From NCBI RefSeq assembly GCF_002234675.1, contig NC_019860.2:16670536-16734535 (forward strand): a stretch of DNA of 64,000 bases. The letters are read 5' to 3'. Each line of letters opens with the position of its first letter. The first letter of the stretch is position 1. Shown here in pieces: positions 10,646 through 23,473 of this stretch. The DNA comes from Oryzias latipes. Taxonomy: Eukaryota > Chordata > Actinopteri > Beloniformes > Adrianichthyidae. A model generated the notes under the pieces. That model worked only from the letters and a program-made list of their open reading frames with translations, ran no database searches and was not told the DNA's origin. Position numbers and translations under genes: made by a program.

Positions 10646-11995
10646 CTGCAAACTCTCAACACTCTGCTGACAAAAGGAAAAAGCTGATTTTATAGCTGAG
10701 GATCAACTCTCACTTCCAGTTCAGCTGCAATTTTTACTGATTTATGATGACAATGGAATCAGCTGATCTTTCTATTGCAGATTTTTCACTGAATCAACTG
10801 CTCACAGAGGAGAAACTGCTGACAGATCAGCTGACTTGCTGCTCCCTGAGCACACAGACTGATGAATCACAAACCATCATGGAGTTCTGGAGCTTCATTT
10901 TGGAGTTGCAAACCTTCCTGCGGGCCTGAATCAAAGCTCTGCTTCCACCTCATTGTTTTATTTCAAGTTTGTTTTCCTTGATTTGCTTCATTTCTTTTCC
11001 CTGGGTTGCAGAAACAGGAAGTTTGCTCTGCTTGTGTCAAAGTAAAGGAGAGTGAATGTTGGTCCACGGCGGCGTGCATCTGCTGCTGCACCATGTCGCC
11101 ATCATGCGGAGTGAGAACAGAAGTGCAGCAGCTTCCTCTGCCTCTGCTGTTGGACTGTTCTCACCTGGACCTGAGAGAAGAACCACTTAGAGAAGGAGCT
11201 GCAGGAGAAAGATGCGTTCAGGTGACGTTGGAAAGCTGATTATGGCTCTGAAAGCTCTCAGTGAGGGGAAGAGGAGAGCCATGACTCTACACCGTGTCAG
11301 AACGGCATTCTTCACAGGAACCAACTTGGATCTGGACCCAGCTGTGCCAGGACTGGTCGGAGGGTCGTCCTGTTGGTTTTAAACCAGAAGCAGTGTCTTC
11401 TGCAGAGAGTTGGAGCTGTAGAGAAGTTAGGAGGTTTGTGGATTCTTGTTGGGAGCTGTGTGGTTGTGGATCAGCTGCTTCTCCTCTGATCTTCATCTTC
11501 ATCCACCGTTTCAAACAGCTGACCCTCCACAGCTCAGAGGCCATCGGAGTTCATTCACACTGAGAGCTGCAACCAGTCTGACCCACGCACATCATAGAAG
11601 CCTGAAAGGCCTTGCCCCAGATGACTTCCGGACATCATTTCTGGTCTGCACTCGAACGGATCTGGTCTTGATCTGAAGCGTTCAGATCTTCCGTGGATGC
11701 AGATTTCCTTACATCTTTCTGTGTCTTCATGAGGATGTTGAGATCAAGGCTGTGTGATGCTTCTTAATGACTTTGGTTGCATGTCTGGGGAGATTGTCCT
11801 GCCTGTTGCATGCTGGGTAAGTCTCTGCCTGCACTAAGAAATGCCATTAGATAAATATTTATCACCAAAACAGATTTTTTCCAAAACAAAAAATATACAC
11901 TGCAGTTAAAAATACATATTACTTTATTAATTTGTACATGAAATACATAAATACAAATTGCCATATAGTCTTGGCATTCCTCTGATTATGGAGGA
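10646..11995. other. Intergenic DNA, no gene seen
   Basis: Several 60-90 codon frames overlap on both strands but none resembles a known protein or has splice context. A LINE-like phrase near 11600 is too short to call. Confidence 0.4.
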
Positions 11996-11999
11996 CATC

Positions 12000-12265
12000 T
12001 ATAAAGAAATTGCATTGCTAAGTATCTTTGTTTAAGTTATTGTAGATCAGGAGCAGACACAATAATGCCTTTGAAAAAAGATCTTTTTTGTAGTGGACAA
12101 GCTTCCTGCTCCGCTCCATTCTGATGCAACCAGTAGCAGAAAAATAGATCGCATCGAACTCAAAACTTTACGGCTGGATAGCTTAAATATTGCTCGCCAT
12201 TTTTGTTGCAGCACTAAAGATGGGTTGGGAAAAGAAATCAGTGCTTGGCACAAAAAAAGGTGAGG
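12000..12265 (+). repeat. TTAAAG-MITE family, internal fragment
   Basis: Shares GATCAGGAGCAGA and GCTCGCCATTTTTGTTGCA-type blocks with the other copies. The termini are missing. Confidence 0.45.
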
Positions 12266-12307
12266 ATCAGCAATGTTTTACATATCAGTCAAAACACTAT
12301 AACATGT

Positions 12308-12772
12308 CCAGGCCGTCCACTGAAGCGAGGAGCGTCTTCTGATGAGAAGAGTTGAAGGAAACCGCCATGCAAGTTCACTGCAGTTAGCTAAAGCAGTAGA
12401 AAGCCAAACTGGAGTGATCGTCCTCTCCTAATGCCCATGCACAAAAAAACACGCCTAGAATTTGCCAGGGCCCTTGCTGAAAAAAAAGAAGACTACTGAG
12501 GATTTAAAAAAAACAAAAAACACATGGAGACTACAGTGAAACATGGTGGTGGTAGTGTCCTCATGTGGGGCTACACGAGTGCTGCTGGTGTGGGGGAGCT
12601 GCATTTAATTGATGGTATCATGAACTCAACAATGTAGTGCTCCATACTGAAGGAGGAGATGCTGCCATCACTTCATGCACTTGGTCGTCGAGCCCATTTC
12701 CAACACGACAATGATCCAAAACACACTTCTAAAGCTACCGCCACATTTCTGAAGAACAGGCTGAAGGTTGAT
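12308..12772 (+). pseudogene. Tc1/mariner transposase remnant
   Basis: Interrupted frames read fish Tc1 transposase phrases in order: a helix-turn-helix-like region near 12320-12420, then VKHGGGSVLMWGYTSAAG, LIDGIMNST, and [15 protein letters not shown] containing the second catalytic Asp region (DNDPKH). Stops and indels break it, with one stop just before 12640. No inverted termini were found, so it is an old dead copy. Confidence 0.8.
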
Positions 12773-12872
12773 CTTTCTTTTTATTTAATGCAATACATTT
12801 CCAGTCGAGTCTTCATAAATCACACAGACATTTCTTGTCCTCTCCAAAAAATCATTCCCCACGACTTGGAGC

Positions 12873-13960
12873 TTTGATCATTTGCCTGAGATTACTTTCC
12901 CCCCCAGTTATTTAAAATGACATCCACTTATCTCATTTCTATTCCTCCAAATCACCAGCAGAGGGCGCTCAAAGCCAGTTTATAAGCAGACAAAAAGAGA
13001 ACAGATGTCAGGAAATGTATAATGTATGATGGACACCTGTTCTTTACAATGAGTTCCACTCAGGATTCATAAATCATCCTTACTTTTTTAGTGAAGTTGG
13101 AGAATTACTGGAGCTTTGCTTCCATCCCATAATTTCAAGGCTTTAAACAGATGGTTTCAAGAAATCTGCCCCTGATATAATCGAGTCATCTAAATTATTC
13201 TTATAAGTCCTAAAAATTAAAACAAGTGACATCTGTTGCAGCATTTCCTCTTTTTAAAGTCAAACTTCAGGTGCTTCAATATGCTCTTCAGTGTTGATGC
13301 TGAGCGTCACACCGTCCACTCATTGCCTCGTTTTTATTTATTTTTTTAATACTAAAAGGTAATTTACTTTTGTTTTGAAATGTGTTGTGAGGATTCCACT
13401 TCCTGCCTGCCGTCCATCAGATTTCAGGCCCCAGCTGTTGCAGATTCCCGTCTTGTTGACACCGGGGGCCCAAAGCGGCGTTTGACCTAGTTATTGGGAA
13501 GCCTGAGAGGCGAACTGCAGACGAAGTGTTTAAAGATGCTGCTGCATAAACGACCAAAGGTTTAAGAACAGAACTTCATGAGACGTTCTGCCGAGTCTGC
13601 TGGACTTTTTCTTTGTCAAATGCTAAAAAAGAAAAGGTTCAGCTCTTTTAGGAGATTCCTGCCTCCGTTTTCCTGTTTTCTGACATTAAAGCCATGTAGT
13701 TATTATTGATGCATATTTAAATTAAATCAAACCACCGATTAACAGTTTTAATATTTTTAGTGAAATGAAAATCAGTTTTTATGTTGATTTTTGTTCTTTA
13801 CCTTAAACTTATTTTATTCTAAGCAGGTTACTTAAACATTTCCAGAGAACATTTCTGCTTCCTCTAAATTAAAAAAATGAAGTTTTTAAGTTGGGAAATT
13901 CAAAGTTGCCTATGGTTCAACATGCAAAGAGCAGAAATTCTATTCTAAATAAAAAGTTAG
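12873..13960. other. Intergenic DNA, no gene seen
   Basis: AT-rich sequence with no convincing frames, splice context or repeat boundaries. Confidence 0.4.
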
Positions 13961-13974
13961 TCATCACAAGTTTG

Positions 13975-14330
13975 TGTTTGATCCTTTTTCAAAGCGTTCC
14001 CAGTGGTCTTTTAATCATGATTATGCCGTTTTTGGCCAAAATCTAAAAAACCTGTTTCATTTCTAGGACAGTTTCTGCAGAGCAGCAGTAGTTCCTTAGA
14101 AATTCCCCTCTGAGTTGTGGGCAGGACTGTTGGTGTGTAGCAACCCCGCCCCCTTTCCCCTCACTGAGCCTATATTTTCTACATCACACATTCTCATACG
14201 GCCTTTTTTCATCTGCTCCTGATACAAAACGATTTGATTTAAGAAACACTCAGGCATGTCATTTTATTCTTAATAAACTTCATGCATGTCCTCCATCATC
14301 ACAAAAATATGTTAAAAACACAACTTTCTC
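13975..14330 (-). repeat. TTAAAG-MITE family, minus copy
   Basis: Contains AAAGCGTTCCCAGTGGTCTT, AGGACAGTTTCTGCAGAGCA, CTCTGAGTTGTGGGCAGGAC and a terminal ATGTTAAAAACACAACT block in minus-family order. Confidence 0.65.
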
Positions 14331-14697
14331 TGATTTTCCATCAAGTTAAAAAAAATGGATTCTTTGTTGGCCAAACAGTGGGACAGAAAAGATCCCAAAT
14401 TAAAAATGCTTTTTATTTGCATTATTTTTGATTACCTTATTTCTAACCACTTAAATTGAGCTAAAAAGGGAAAAATCGTACCGTTTACAGGGTTGTTCTT
14501 CCCTCAGAAATGAAATCAGATGATTTGAGTCTAAGAACATAAAGCATTAAATAATTTCCCTTTTGTTTAGACCAGATATGAAAAAACAAACAAAAAGCAG
14601 CTTCATATTTTAATGACAGCTTAACAAAAATCCATTGAAACACAGATTTCTTAAACATTCACAACTTCTCCCCCTAATTTGATCCTCCAAAGTGCCT

Positions 14698-14703
14698 TTT
14701 ATT
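14698..14703 (-). promoter_or_regulatory. timmdc1: Candidate poly(A) signal of timmdc1
   Basis: AATAAA on the minus strand, 208 bases beyond the timmdc1 stop codon. Other AATAAA-like sites lie further downstream, so usage is inferred. Confidence 0.4.
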
Positions 14704-14910
14704 TCCATTACTGTCAATGTATTGTTCTGGTTTTTTTACAATATCATCCAACAATTTATAAAAACCTTTGTACTATTTTAAGATAACACAAGTTTCAGTG
14801 ACTTATAGCTCCTAAAATCCTTTTTTTTCTTTTTTCCCCAGAGGAGATATTCAGTCAGATCCAGATTTGAACTCGAGTCCGTCGGGATCAGAAGAAGTCC
14901 ACGCCGTTCA

Positions 14911-17900
14911 TCAAGTCCCACCTTCGGCGGCGCTGGACGCTGCCTTCTCCTCGTTCTTTGGTAAACTCAGCAGCTCCTGCATCCTCTGAATGTCTCTGCG
15001 TAGTTCTTCCTCCTGAGCGGCGCCGTCCAGACTGGAAATCAGCTCGTCCGTCATCTCCAGACGCGCCGTCCTGATCGGGACATTTCAAAAGTGTTTATTC
15101 ATCAGGTGTTTGATGGAATTTTTCAACCAAATTTGGATCCATTTATGTTTTTCTCCACACAAAGATATTTGTTTTAACCTTCAGGAGCCTTAAATGCAGA
15201 GAAATGTCAGATTTGTCTCTGATCCTCACTGGATCAAACGGGGAACGTGTGCGATGGCGCCTTACCATTCAGCCAGCTTGTGTTCGTACAGCTCTCGCCG
15301 CTCTCTCCTCCTCCTCTGTCGAAAGGTTTCTCCCGTCAGAGACTGCAGGCCGATGACCAGAGCACCGACGGGAATCCTGCAGGGAAACCAGTTCACTGAG
15401 CAGCAGCAGTGTTTTTTTTAACGGTGACGACATGGAGGCGAGCGGTGAAGCGTGACGCTCTTTACTCCTTTCTCTGCCCTGGATGTTCGCACACGTCTAA
15501 CGCTCCAGGTGGGCGGTCACTCAGACGAACGCTGATGAAGAGGAGGGGGGCCAACAGAGACTGAATCTGCAGCTCAGAGCAGAACTGGAGGCTTTAGGAC
15601 TCGTGATGGTTCACATGTGGGGAGCCAGCTGAGGCCGTGGCCCTCCCCCCTCCGCTGCACACGACTCCCCCTGGCGCTGAGAAATGACCCGGGAGTTTGG
15701 GAAGGGGGGGGGGAGGGGGTCAGCTCAGCTGGCTAGCAGAGGGTCGCTGGGAGGGGAGCAGCTGGCTGCCAGATCGCTCGCCGCAATCAGGAAGAGACGC
15801 AGGTTTTCTGCCAACGACGTTCAACTGCAACGAGGCGGGTCGACTCAGTCTAACTCACCCCAGAACCGCTCCGATGACGCTCCCCGCCACCAGCCCTCGA
15901 AGACCCAGGTTCAGCCGGAAGAGGCCAACGGTAGCAGCTTCTCAACGTGAAGAAATAAAGAGAAGTTAGCGAAGGAACAGTCAGCAATAAGACATCGTTT
16001 TACTGTTTCTTTATTATATCTTCTGCCATTTTTTTTAAATCATTCAACATTTATTCATTTATTAAAATGTTCAGCTCTTTCTAGCTATGACTTCTGGTCC
16101 TTCAAATCCTTGAACTTTTCAAGATATTCCAGGATTTTTGCCTCCATTGAAACACATGGGGAAACTCGCTGGTTCGATACCCGGCGCTGGCATTTTTCAC
16201 TAAAATATCTTTTTTGTTGTTCAGCTGTTTTCACTTTGTCACCTTTAATCATTTCTTTATTTTATTTTTTCTGTGCCAATTATTACCCTTTAAGATTTGA
16301 TTTTCATTCAGCAATATATCACTCAACCCTGCATTTTTAGCAGTGCAACAAAAAGTGGCGAGCAACATTGGAGCTATCCAGCCGTCCAGTTTGGACATTT
16401 TCAAGTGGATGAATGGAGTGGAGCACTGATTTGAATAAAATAAAACTTAGAAATGTAATTTTAAGCTAAATTTTCTGTACACACCATCCCAATAAAAGCA
16501 CTACAAAAACATGTTAAAAAACACTGTTTTCATTGGAGCGGGTCTTTAAAGTTTAGAAAGAGCAGGAAGCTTCTGCTCCGACAGTCCTCACCTCCTGCTG
16601 CAACGTAGTGGCTGAGGGCGTCTTTGTCTCGGTACACGGACAAGCCGGTGCTGACCGAACTGCAGCGGGAGACAAGACCAACAACACTCAGAAAATTGTC
16701 CCAGACCTTCTGAACCTTTAACCAAAAACAAACAGTTTATGTAAAAAAAAAAATCTGTATTTTTGTCCTGGCTGTCAGATGTTTTTGTGGGAGGGGCCTA
16801 CAGCCTAACTGTAGACTAACAAGACACACTTTCTCTAAAATGTAAAGTCAATTAACGAAATGTTCTAAATGCAGCCTCTGAAGGGATAAAGAATGGGCAC
16901 AAAGGACAGAACATGAGTTTAATTTGAAGCCAGAGTCTCTCCAGACCACACGTGTCCCCGTTTGAATCTTAAAACCTCACGTTGGCGGATCATCTCCCGG
17001 CGGCTCACCTGAACAAAGTGACGATCAGAGAAACTCTCCAGCTCCACCTCCATCCGTAACGCACAAACGCACGGATGGCTGCGTTATGAGAAGAGCGCTA
17101 CAGAAAAAGGAATAAAAAACAAAAAGCAGACGTTAAAACTATTTTTGTGGAACATTTAAAGTGTATCGTACAAATTCTGCATCATGTGGTCAACATTAGT
17201 TTTAGACTGAAACATTGAATTATCTTCATTTTGGTCGGAAATGAATGAAAAAAAAGACAAGAAAATGACAAAGAACGCAACATTTTTTGAATCTGGTACG
17301 TCTTAATGTACTGATTTGTTTTTGTCACTCTTCCCACACAAAGATCCAATTGGTTTCAACGGCATTTAAACTCACCATCTAGCAGAGAAAACATCTTTAA
17401 AAACATCAAAATAATATCTTTATTGTTTTTTTTAAACCACAAAAACTTTTAAAGTGACAACGAGAACGTAAACATCAACCATGGCGGACGATGCTGCTGA
17501 GACCAGTCAGTGGAAGGGAAGCGATGTCCCCGATTGGATTAATATTTGGGGTGACAGCTCTATTTAGGCCAAACTCAAGGGCTCTTATCGCAACCAGGCG
17601 GTTTTTGAAAAACTTTCCAGTGAAATGGCCGAGCGTGGTGTTGAACCTTTCCCACAATGACTTTTTTTTTTCCCTTTCCGACTGTGGTCAGAAGCGCAGG
17701 GGACCGAAGGCGGATCCTCCTCCGGGGTTCACCTCCCTGTTCGGACCCTCAGATTCTCCAGAGCGGGTTAATAAAGAGTCAATAGCATTTATCCTGGGGG
17801 AAGCCTTATTTTATTACCGTTCTCCTTCCTTCGTAACACACAAAATGAATGCGCGGCCCCCCGATTCTCTACCTCGCTGCACACGCTCTCTCTTACACAC

Positions 17901-19933
17901 ACACACGGCCCCAGCACATTCACATCCCCATTCCACAACAGTGGGTACAGACGATCCTGGCTCCAATGCCTTCTCAAAATAAGAAGATCGTAATTGTGCT
18001 GCTCCTTTTTGAAAATTAATTTATTAATGCAAAAAGAGCTCCGCTGTTGACAACACTGTTGTTGACATCCATTGTTAACGTTAGCTACTTCGGCAGACAA
18101 CAAGTGACGTCGTTCACCGTTGACTCTTCTACGCATGCGAGTCACTTCTGGGTCATTCCACAGTCACACAGGAGATCACAAAAATTCGGATTTAATTGGA
18201 AATGTGAACGGCCTTGCAAAAAAAAAATCGGAATTGAGCATAAGGCCCTGCAGTGTGAACGTAGACCTTGTGTCACTTTTAAGGTCCAACTTTTTTTTTG
18301 CAGCCAGTACCTGTTTTTATATTTTTCCCCCTTGTTTTGTTTCATGTCAGACTGTTTCAATGTTGTTCTAGTATCAGACAATGGAAAAGGAAACAAATAA
18401 AAAGTGATTTTTAAACAAAAAAGAATACTATGTGCGTTTCTTCTGAATGTCCTCTATGGCTGGAAGTGAAGCCCCTGTGACGCGTCACCTCCCGCTAAAG
18501 CAGGGGGCCTCGAGGGCCGGTGTCCTCATTTGCTGCCGATTACCTGGATCAGGTGTGTTTAGCCAATAAGGAGCTTCAATGTAGGACAGCGGCCCTCGAG
18601 GCCTGGATTTGGGGACCCCTGCGCTATAGATGCTTCCGCTCTGCAGCAGAGCAGCTCCCATCCCAAAAACTGTCACACAGCTGCGAAGGATCCGCTCTAC
18701 TGTGCGGCGGGAAAAGCTCACCAGAAAGAGGTGGCTCTTTTAGAGGAGCCTTAAAAGAACAGCTGCTGCTGAGCCTTGATATTGTCTGGGTCACGTGAGC
18801 CTCTTTTCTCCTCCTTGAAGTCCACAATGAGTTGACTTGTTGCTGTTGAGAACCAGGTTGTTGCACCACTTGGCCTGATGTTGAATTATGATTATTTTTG
18901 CCAAAAATCAAAAAACCTTTCTTGTTTTCTGTAGTCTGAGACGTGGGCGGGACCGTTGGCCCGGGACACACCCGCCGCCCCCTTTTCCCCTCCTTGTTCA
19001 TGAGAGCTCAGAAGAGGGAGCTCGTGGCTCGCCCAGAGTATTTTTTACGTCACAAAACTGCTCTTTTTCAAACTGCATTTTTTCATCTGCTCCTTATTTA
19101 CAAAGATTTGAATAAAGAAATACTTAGAAATGCTACTTTAAGCTTATATATGTCCTCTATCATGAGGAAACATGTCATAAGAACATGTTCAACACACCAT
19201 TTGCACCAGAGAGGGTCTGTAAATGTTCTCATAGCTCTGCAAAAGCTAATAAAGTCAATTGTCTTATCAAATATTAAAGTTTAGAAAATAAAAGCCTACT
19301 GATCGGGAACATCAACCTACCACTGCATCCACTCGGCTGGTGTACAACTCCGCCTGGCTCACTTGGATATAACGCTGGCGGGCGAAGCGAGCAGCTGGGA
19401 TGCCTCCGTAGAGGAGGCCGGCGGTGGCGCCGATGATCCCGTGCTTGATCAGGTTGGTCAGCTCCTCCGGGTAAGATTGTACGTCACTGCAGGGAGACCC
19501 ACAAGTTTGACACCCGAGACGTTCAGAAGGGGTTACAATGCGTCTGATTTACATTTATTTCATTTATCATTTATGTAATTGATGCTGAAGATGTGTTTAA
19601 AATGTTAAAAGGTGTTTATTAAACAGATGTGAGGAAAGAAAAGGAGACAAACTTTCTGTCAAACAGATCCCTGATGCGCCCCCATCCTGTGTCGGGAAGT
19701 TCTGGCTTCCTAATGTTAGCTGGCAGGGTGCTGGTCGAGGAAGAGGAGGAGGAGGAGGAGCACGTCTGTGCATGCTGGCCAGCAGTCATGTCAGCTGCAT
19801 GGACCCTCGGGAGCAGGCAGCAGACAAAAAAACGAGGCCTCGCAGTCCGGATGGAGCCCCGCGGCGGGCCGGTGCTCGCCGCGCCCTGGGGAGGCGAATC
19901 TGCCCGCCGTCTGAGCGGCTGATCTGGACGCAT
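14911..19933 (-). CDS. timmdc1: timmdc1, complex I assembly factor (7 exons)
   Basis: Coding exons, in order: 19933-19653, 19486-19321, 17097-17009, 16659-16592, 15937-15859, 15376-15266, 15070-14911. All joins are GT-AG and keep frame, giving about 317 residues (human about 285). The protein is the Tim17/22/23-family TIMMDC1, an inner-mitochondrial-membrane factor that helps assemble the membrane arm of complex I. Visible signatures: [13 protein letters not shown] near the N-terminus, [14 protein letters not shown], a glycine-rich helix with [69 protein letters not shown], then a charged coiled tail. Residues about 55-70 include an eight-Ser run encoded by a GAG-rich (plus strand) repeat. 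ATG 19933 is the most upstream in frame; a downstream Met (MTAGQ) would remove the conserved [10 protein letters not shown] segment. poglut1 lies upstream on the same strand. Confidence 0.92.
16340..16550 (-). repeat. TTAAAG-MITE family, partial copy in timmdc1 intron 4
   Basis: Contains GGCGAGCAACATTGGAGCTA and ends with an intact terminus, CATTGGAGCGGGTCTTTAA. The opposite terminus is lost. Confidence 0.65.
17481..17660 (+). pseudogene. PIF/Harbinger-type Myb/SANT-like ORF fragment
   Basis: From ATG 17481 the frame reads [13 protein letters not shown], then a decayed Myb/SANT-like domain (INIWGDSSI, stop, [20 protein letters not shown]) and ends at TGA 17658-17660. This resembles the Myb-like accessory protein of PIF/Harbinger transposons, in which W-G-D, I-Q-A-x-L and N-x-x-V-Y/F-E-K-I recur. 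One internal stop and a truncated C-terminus show it is dead. It lies in timmdc1 intron 2, opposite in strand. The element's ends were not fixed; a CCCTGCAGTGTGAACG block near 18248 may be one terminus. Confidence 0.62.
18501..18621. mobile_element. Short hAT MITE in timmdc1 intron 2
   Basis: Termini CAGGGGGCCTCGAGGGCC and GGGGACCCCTG with inner inverted GGCCCTCGAGGCC. Flanked by CGCTAAAG (18493-18500) and CGCTATAG (18622-18629), an 8 bp duplication with one change. It shares the CCTCGAGGGCCGGTGT core with the nested element at 6566-6737, so they are one family. Confidence 0.85.
18880..19220 (-). repeat. TTAAAG-MITE family copy in timmdc1 intron 2
   Basis: Contains ATGATTATTTTTGCCAAAAA, GTGGGCGGGACCGTTGG, TTTTTACGTCACAAAACTGC and AAGAACATGTTCAACACACC in family order. 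The termini are degraded (AGAGAGGGTCTGTAAA near 19210). Confidence 0.6.
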
Positions 19934-22900
19934 CGCACTTCAGCTGGCGCCAGGCTTCAGTGGGGATTCACAAACACATGGTTGTGGGCTGAAAGGCTGC
20001 ACTCTCAGAACAAACAGCTGGGGGGCAAACAAAACGCTGGCAGGAACACACACGGCGTCCAAAACTCAGCAGCTGGAAAAGGCGGCGGCCAAAACACTCA
20101 AGAGTAAAGAGGCTGAAACCTCACGCTATCCGCTTAAAAGGTAAACATTAAAAAGATCTATTGAATTTGGTTCATTCTACTCTGCTTTTTAGCAGAGTAA
20201 AAACATATTTTACATTGAATAAGTAAAACATAAAATTATCATTCATAAAATAAATAAGAAAAGCAGCCATACAAATCATTCCTTATATCTGTATTGAAGA
20301 TTTTAAAATAAATAATCAAAATAAACAAAAATAAATGCCCTCTGTTTTCATGCTTTAGCAAATATACCCATAGTAAAAGAAAAAATTACAGCAAAAACAA
20401 AATTTGGGTGAAAAAACTGTTTTCCTGAAGTAAATCCTATGATGAAAATTTAACATTTAGATCTGAAGAGTCCACACCGCATCAAAGAAAATAAGTAATA
20501 AGACAAAAAACATTTTCTTTAAAATGCAGAAAATTACCCTTTTACAGAATATCAACTGAAAAGGGGAAAAAACTGAACATTCAAGGATGCATGAAGCTTC
20601 AAATGGCTGGCAACGGTTCAAATTAAACAGGGACCTCTGGTGGCCAAATGGGGTAACAGCAACCTCTTACATGTTGATTTTAATTCTGTGATTTGGTTCA
20701 ATTCAGCCAAATTCATCAATAAGATTTAAAAATAAAAAATGAAATAAATAACTATATATCAGATCTATTTAGAATATTAAAACATAATTTGGTTTAAAAA
20801 TAATTAAAATATATTTTTGACATAATAGTTCCTAAAAGGAGGTGAAAAGATTCCAGAGTAAACAAATAAAATAACTGTATTAGTAAAAACTGTAATTATA
20901 ATTAGCACAAATTGAGCAATTTTCACTTGATTTTGTAAAGGTTTCAGAAAACCGAGCAGGAGCCTCGTTTAGTCATTATTTTAAAGTTAGTGACATTTGA
21001 AAAGGTTGCATTTAAAGCAAGAATTATGGATTATTTTATGGTTTTTAGAGGGGAAAAAAAGAAAGTTGATTTTCACATCATTAAAGATTAATTTGAGTCG
21101 CCCCAAACGTCTCTGAAGACATTAAAATATTTGAATTTATTGTTTTAATTGACAGAAATGAATGATACTATGATGTTTTTACAATATCTGCCTTAATAAA
21201 GTAAACAGGTGATTTTCACTAATATATCTGGGCATTATCTTTACCTGAGTTCCTGCTTTAAGAAACACCTGAAACTAATACTGACCAATCAGCTCAGTGT
21301 TTGTACTGGAGCAGGAAAACATGAAGGCTAAGAATCTATGAAACTAAGAGGGAAACCAAATTACTAAAAAGAAGAACATTTAACACTGCCAGCTAATCAA
21401 CTTGTATCCATTTTGGCTGTTTTCTTTATTTTCAGCCAGTGTAGTATTACAAACTGACCTATTTTTTCTATTTCCACATTTTATTAGCTTAATTACTTCC
21501 GTTGCCCAAGTATTTTTGGAGAAAAAGCTCCAAAATGTTTCACCTAAAATTAGTCAAAAAGGGTTTATGAGGTTTAACTCCAATTTGTTACATTTTATAT
21601 CCAAAAAATAAATAGAAAAGGCTCCTCAAACGAACGACAAAACCACAAACTAACATTTAATTAAGTTAAAATGCCTCGGAAATGTTGAATTGATTTTTAA
21701 ATTAGTTTTAATAGAGCTAATTGTTAGCATTTGCTAGCATTGGCTGGCATTTATTTAACTCTTAGTTTCAGCATTAAAGAGAATCTTACCAGTAGCGGCT
21801 ACAATTGAAATCCCGCCACAAAGGGGCGTTAGTCTTTGTAAATTACAAACTATAATTTAAACACATTAATGTGTTTGTCTTTCCATAACCTTCCTTCAGG
21901 GGTTCACTCATTCCACTCAGAGCTGGCAGGCAGAACCCACATCTGCGCATGTCTGCTGTCATGCGCACTTCAATCGTGGCCAGCGCCCCCTGCGGCTAGG
22001 AGGACTAAGTATAAAATAAACTGGAGAAATCAATCAGTTTTCATACGTGGCAGCAAAAATGAAATAAAAAGAAAATACCTGCATAGACTTTTATGATAAA
22101 ACGTGTTTTAATCAGTTTGATATCAAAGTATGAAATGCTTTTGAATTATTTATTGAAAACTCTGCTAAAAACCGCCGTGATGTTGAAATCAGTACACAAA
22201 CCTGAAAAAATTAAACAAGTTCCTGCAGTAGGAAAACTATAGATCTAAATACTAAGTTCTTTTGAGTTAATTGTAAACCGAAAAGTATTATTTTAGTCAC
22301 TTTTAAATAAAAAAAACCCAACACGAATTAGCTTTTTAGGTCAGGTCAGAATGAAACTTGCTGCTGTCTTTGCTAGTGTTTCAACTCTAGATAGCTTTAA
22401 CAATTAATTCCTATTAAAATTGAGCTCTTTAATAAGAAAAAAAAAGAATAATATACACGGTTGTTTATTTTTATAACTGATTTAATAGACTTTTTCTAGA
22501 CTTTTCTACTTTTGTAAAATAGAACTTTGTGGGAAGTGCAAATTGACTTTAATACAATTTCAAGCACAACGGAAGATTTCATACTAACTTTAGGTCCAGA
22601 TTATATATAACCTATTATTTATAGATTTTTTATTTCTGTCGGTAACGTCTTTTGACCGTTTAAGAAGGATAAATGGCTTGTTATAAACTAAAAGCTCAAT
22701 GATGTTTTTTTAAACTCATGTATGATGTTTAATGGCTACATACATGGCTGCCATGAAGCACAAAGATAACTGAGCGAGTGAAAAAAAAATGCAGCTTCAT
22801 TCGGAAAATGAAAAAAGCGTTTATGGTTTTGACTTTTATTTTTAATGATGCTACACAAATGCTTCCATACTTTAGCAAACCTCACAACCGCGCAAGCGCA

Positions 22901-23467
22901 ATGCTGACCGAGCGACCCCGCATCGACTGAGCGGCGCTCCTGCGCACAGTGTTCAGGGGGCGGTAACCTTTCTGGTTGATCCGATTGGCCGAAATTTGCA
23001 TCTAAAATACGGCGGACTTTGTTAGAATTAAAAAAACCTGCAGATGTAACGTGGATTAGCATGTTTTTGTGGTAATCCTTGTTTCCGCAGAAACTCAGCT
23101 GCTTCTTCTTGACTTGTCAGAGTTTATCAGCTTCCTCCATGGATTCATTCATCTTGAATTCCCATGATGCTCCGCGTAGCTGATAGCTCGCAGTTTCAAC
23201 TGCACTTCATAATCGTGTCTCTTTGCAGTATTTTCAGGGTACCTGCACCTTTGTACTATTCGGGGGGGGGGGGGGGGTCTTCTTTCACGTCCTCACTTCC
23301 CTTCTTCCGGTTCTCATGCTGTCCTCTCCTACGTCCTCATTATCAGAGTCACGCAACAAGACATTAGGGCCGCTCCATAGGGCGCTCTGAACAAAATCTA
23401 AGACTTAAGTGTTCCATATAGCCGTGAAAGTACGGTATATAGAAAATATGATTCATTTAAACGTTTC
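19934..23467. other. timmdc1-poglut1 intergenic region with a CpG/NRF1-like patch
   Basis: Directly upstream of timmdc1 (19934-20100) the DNA is GC-rich, as expected of its promoter. 20110-22860 is AT-rich with no gene seen. 22880-23010 is an isolated CpG-rich patch with GCGCAAGCGCAATGC and ATTGGCCGA. A 16-G run lies at 23262-23277. Confidence 0.5.
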
Positions 23468-23473
23468 TTTATT
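23468..23473 (-). promoter_or_regulatory. poglut1: Candidate poly(A) signal of poglut1
   Basis: AATAAA on the minus strand about 300 bases past the poglut1 stop codon. Inferred from position only. Confidence 0.45.

Noticed and set aside
11566-11680. LINE-like phrase (SLKGLAPDDF) on the plus strand
   Set aside because: Too short, with no flanking reverse transcriptase or tail.
16160-16195. GGTTCGATACCC as a tRNA T-loop
   Set aside because: No acceptor stem or A box at the right distance.
22736-23062. 108-codon minus-strand frame over the CpG patch
   Set aside because: Composition-driven open frame in GC-rich DNA; no family resemblance.
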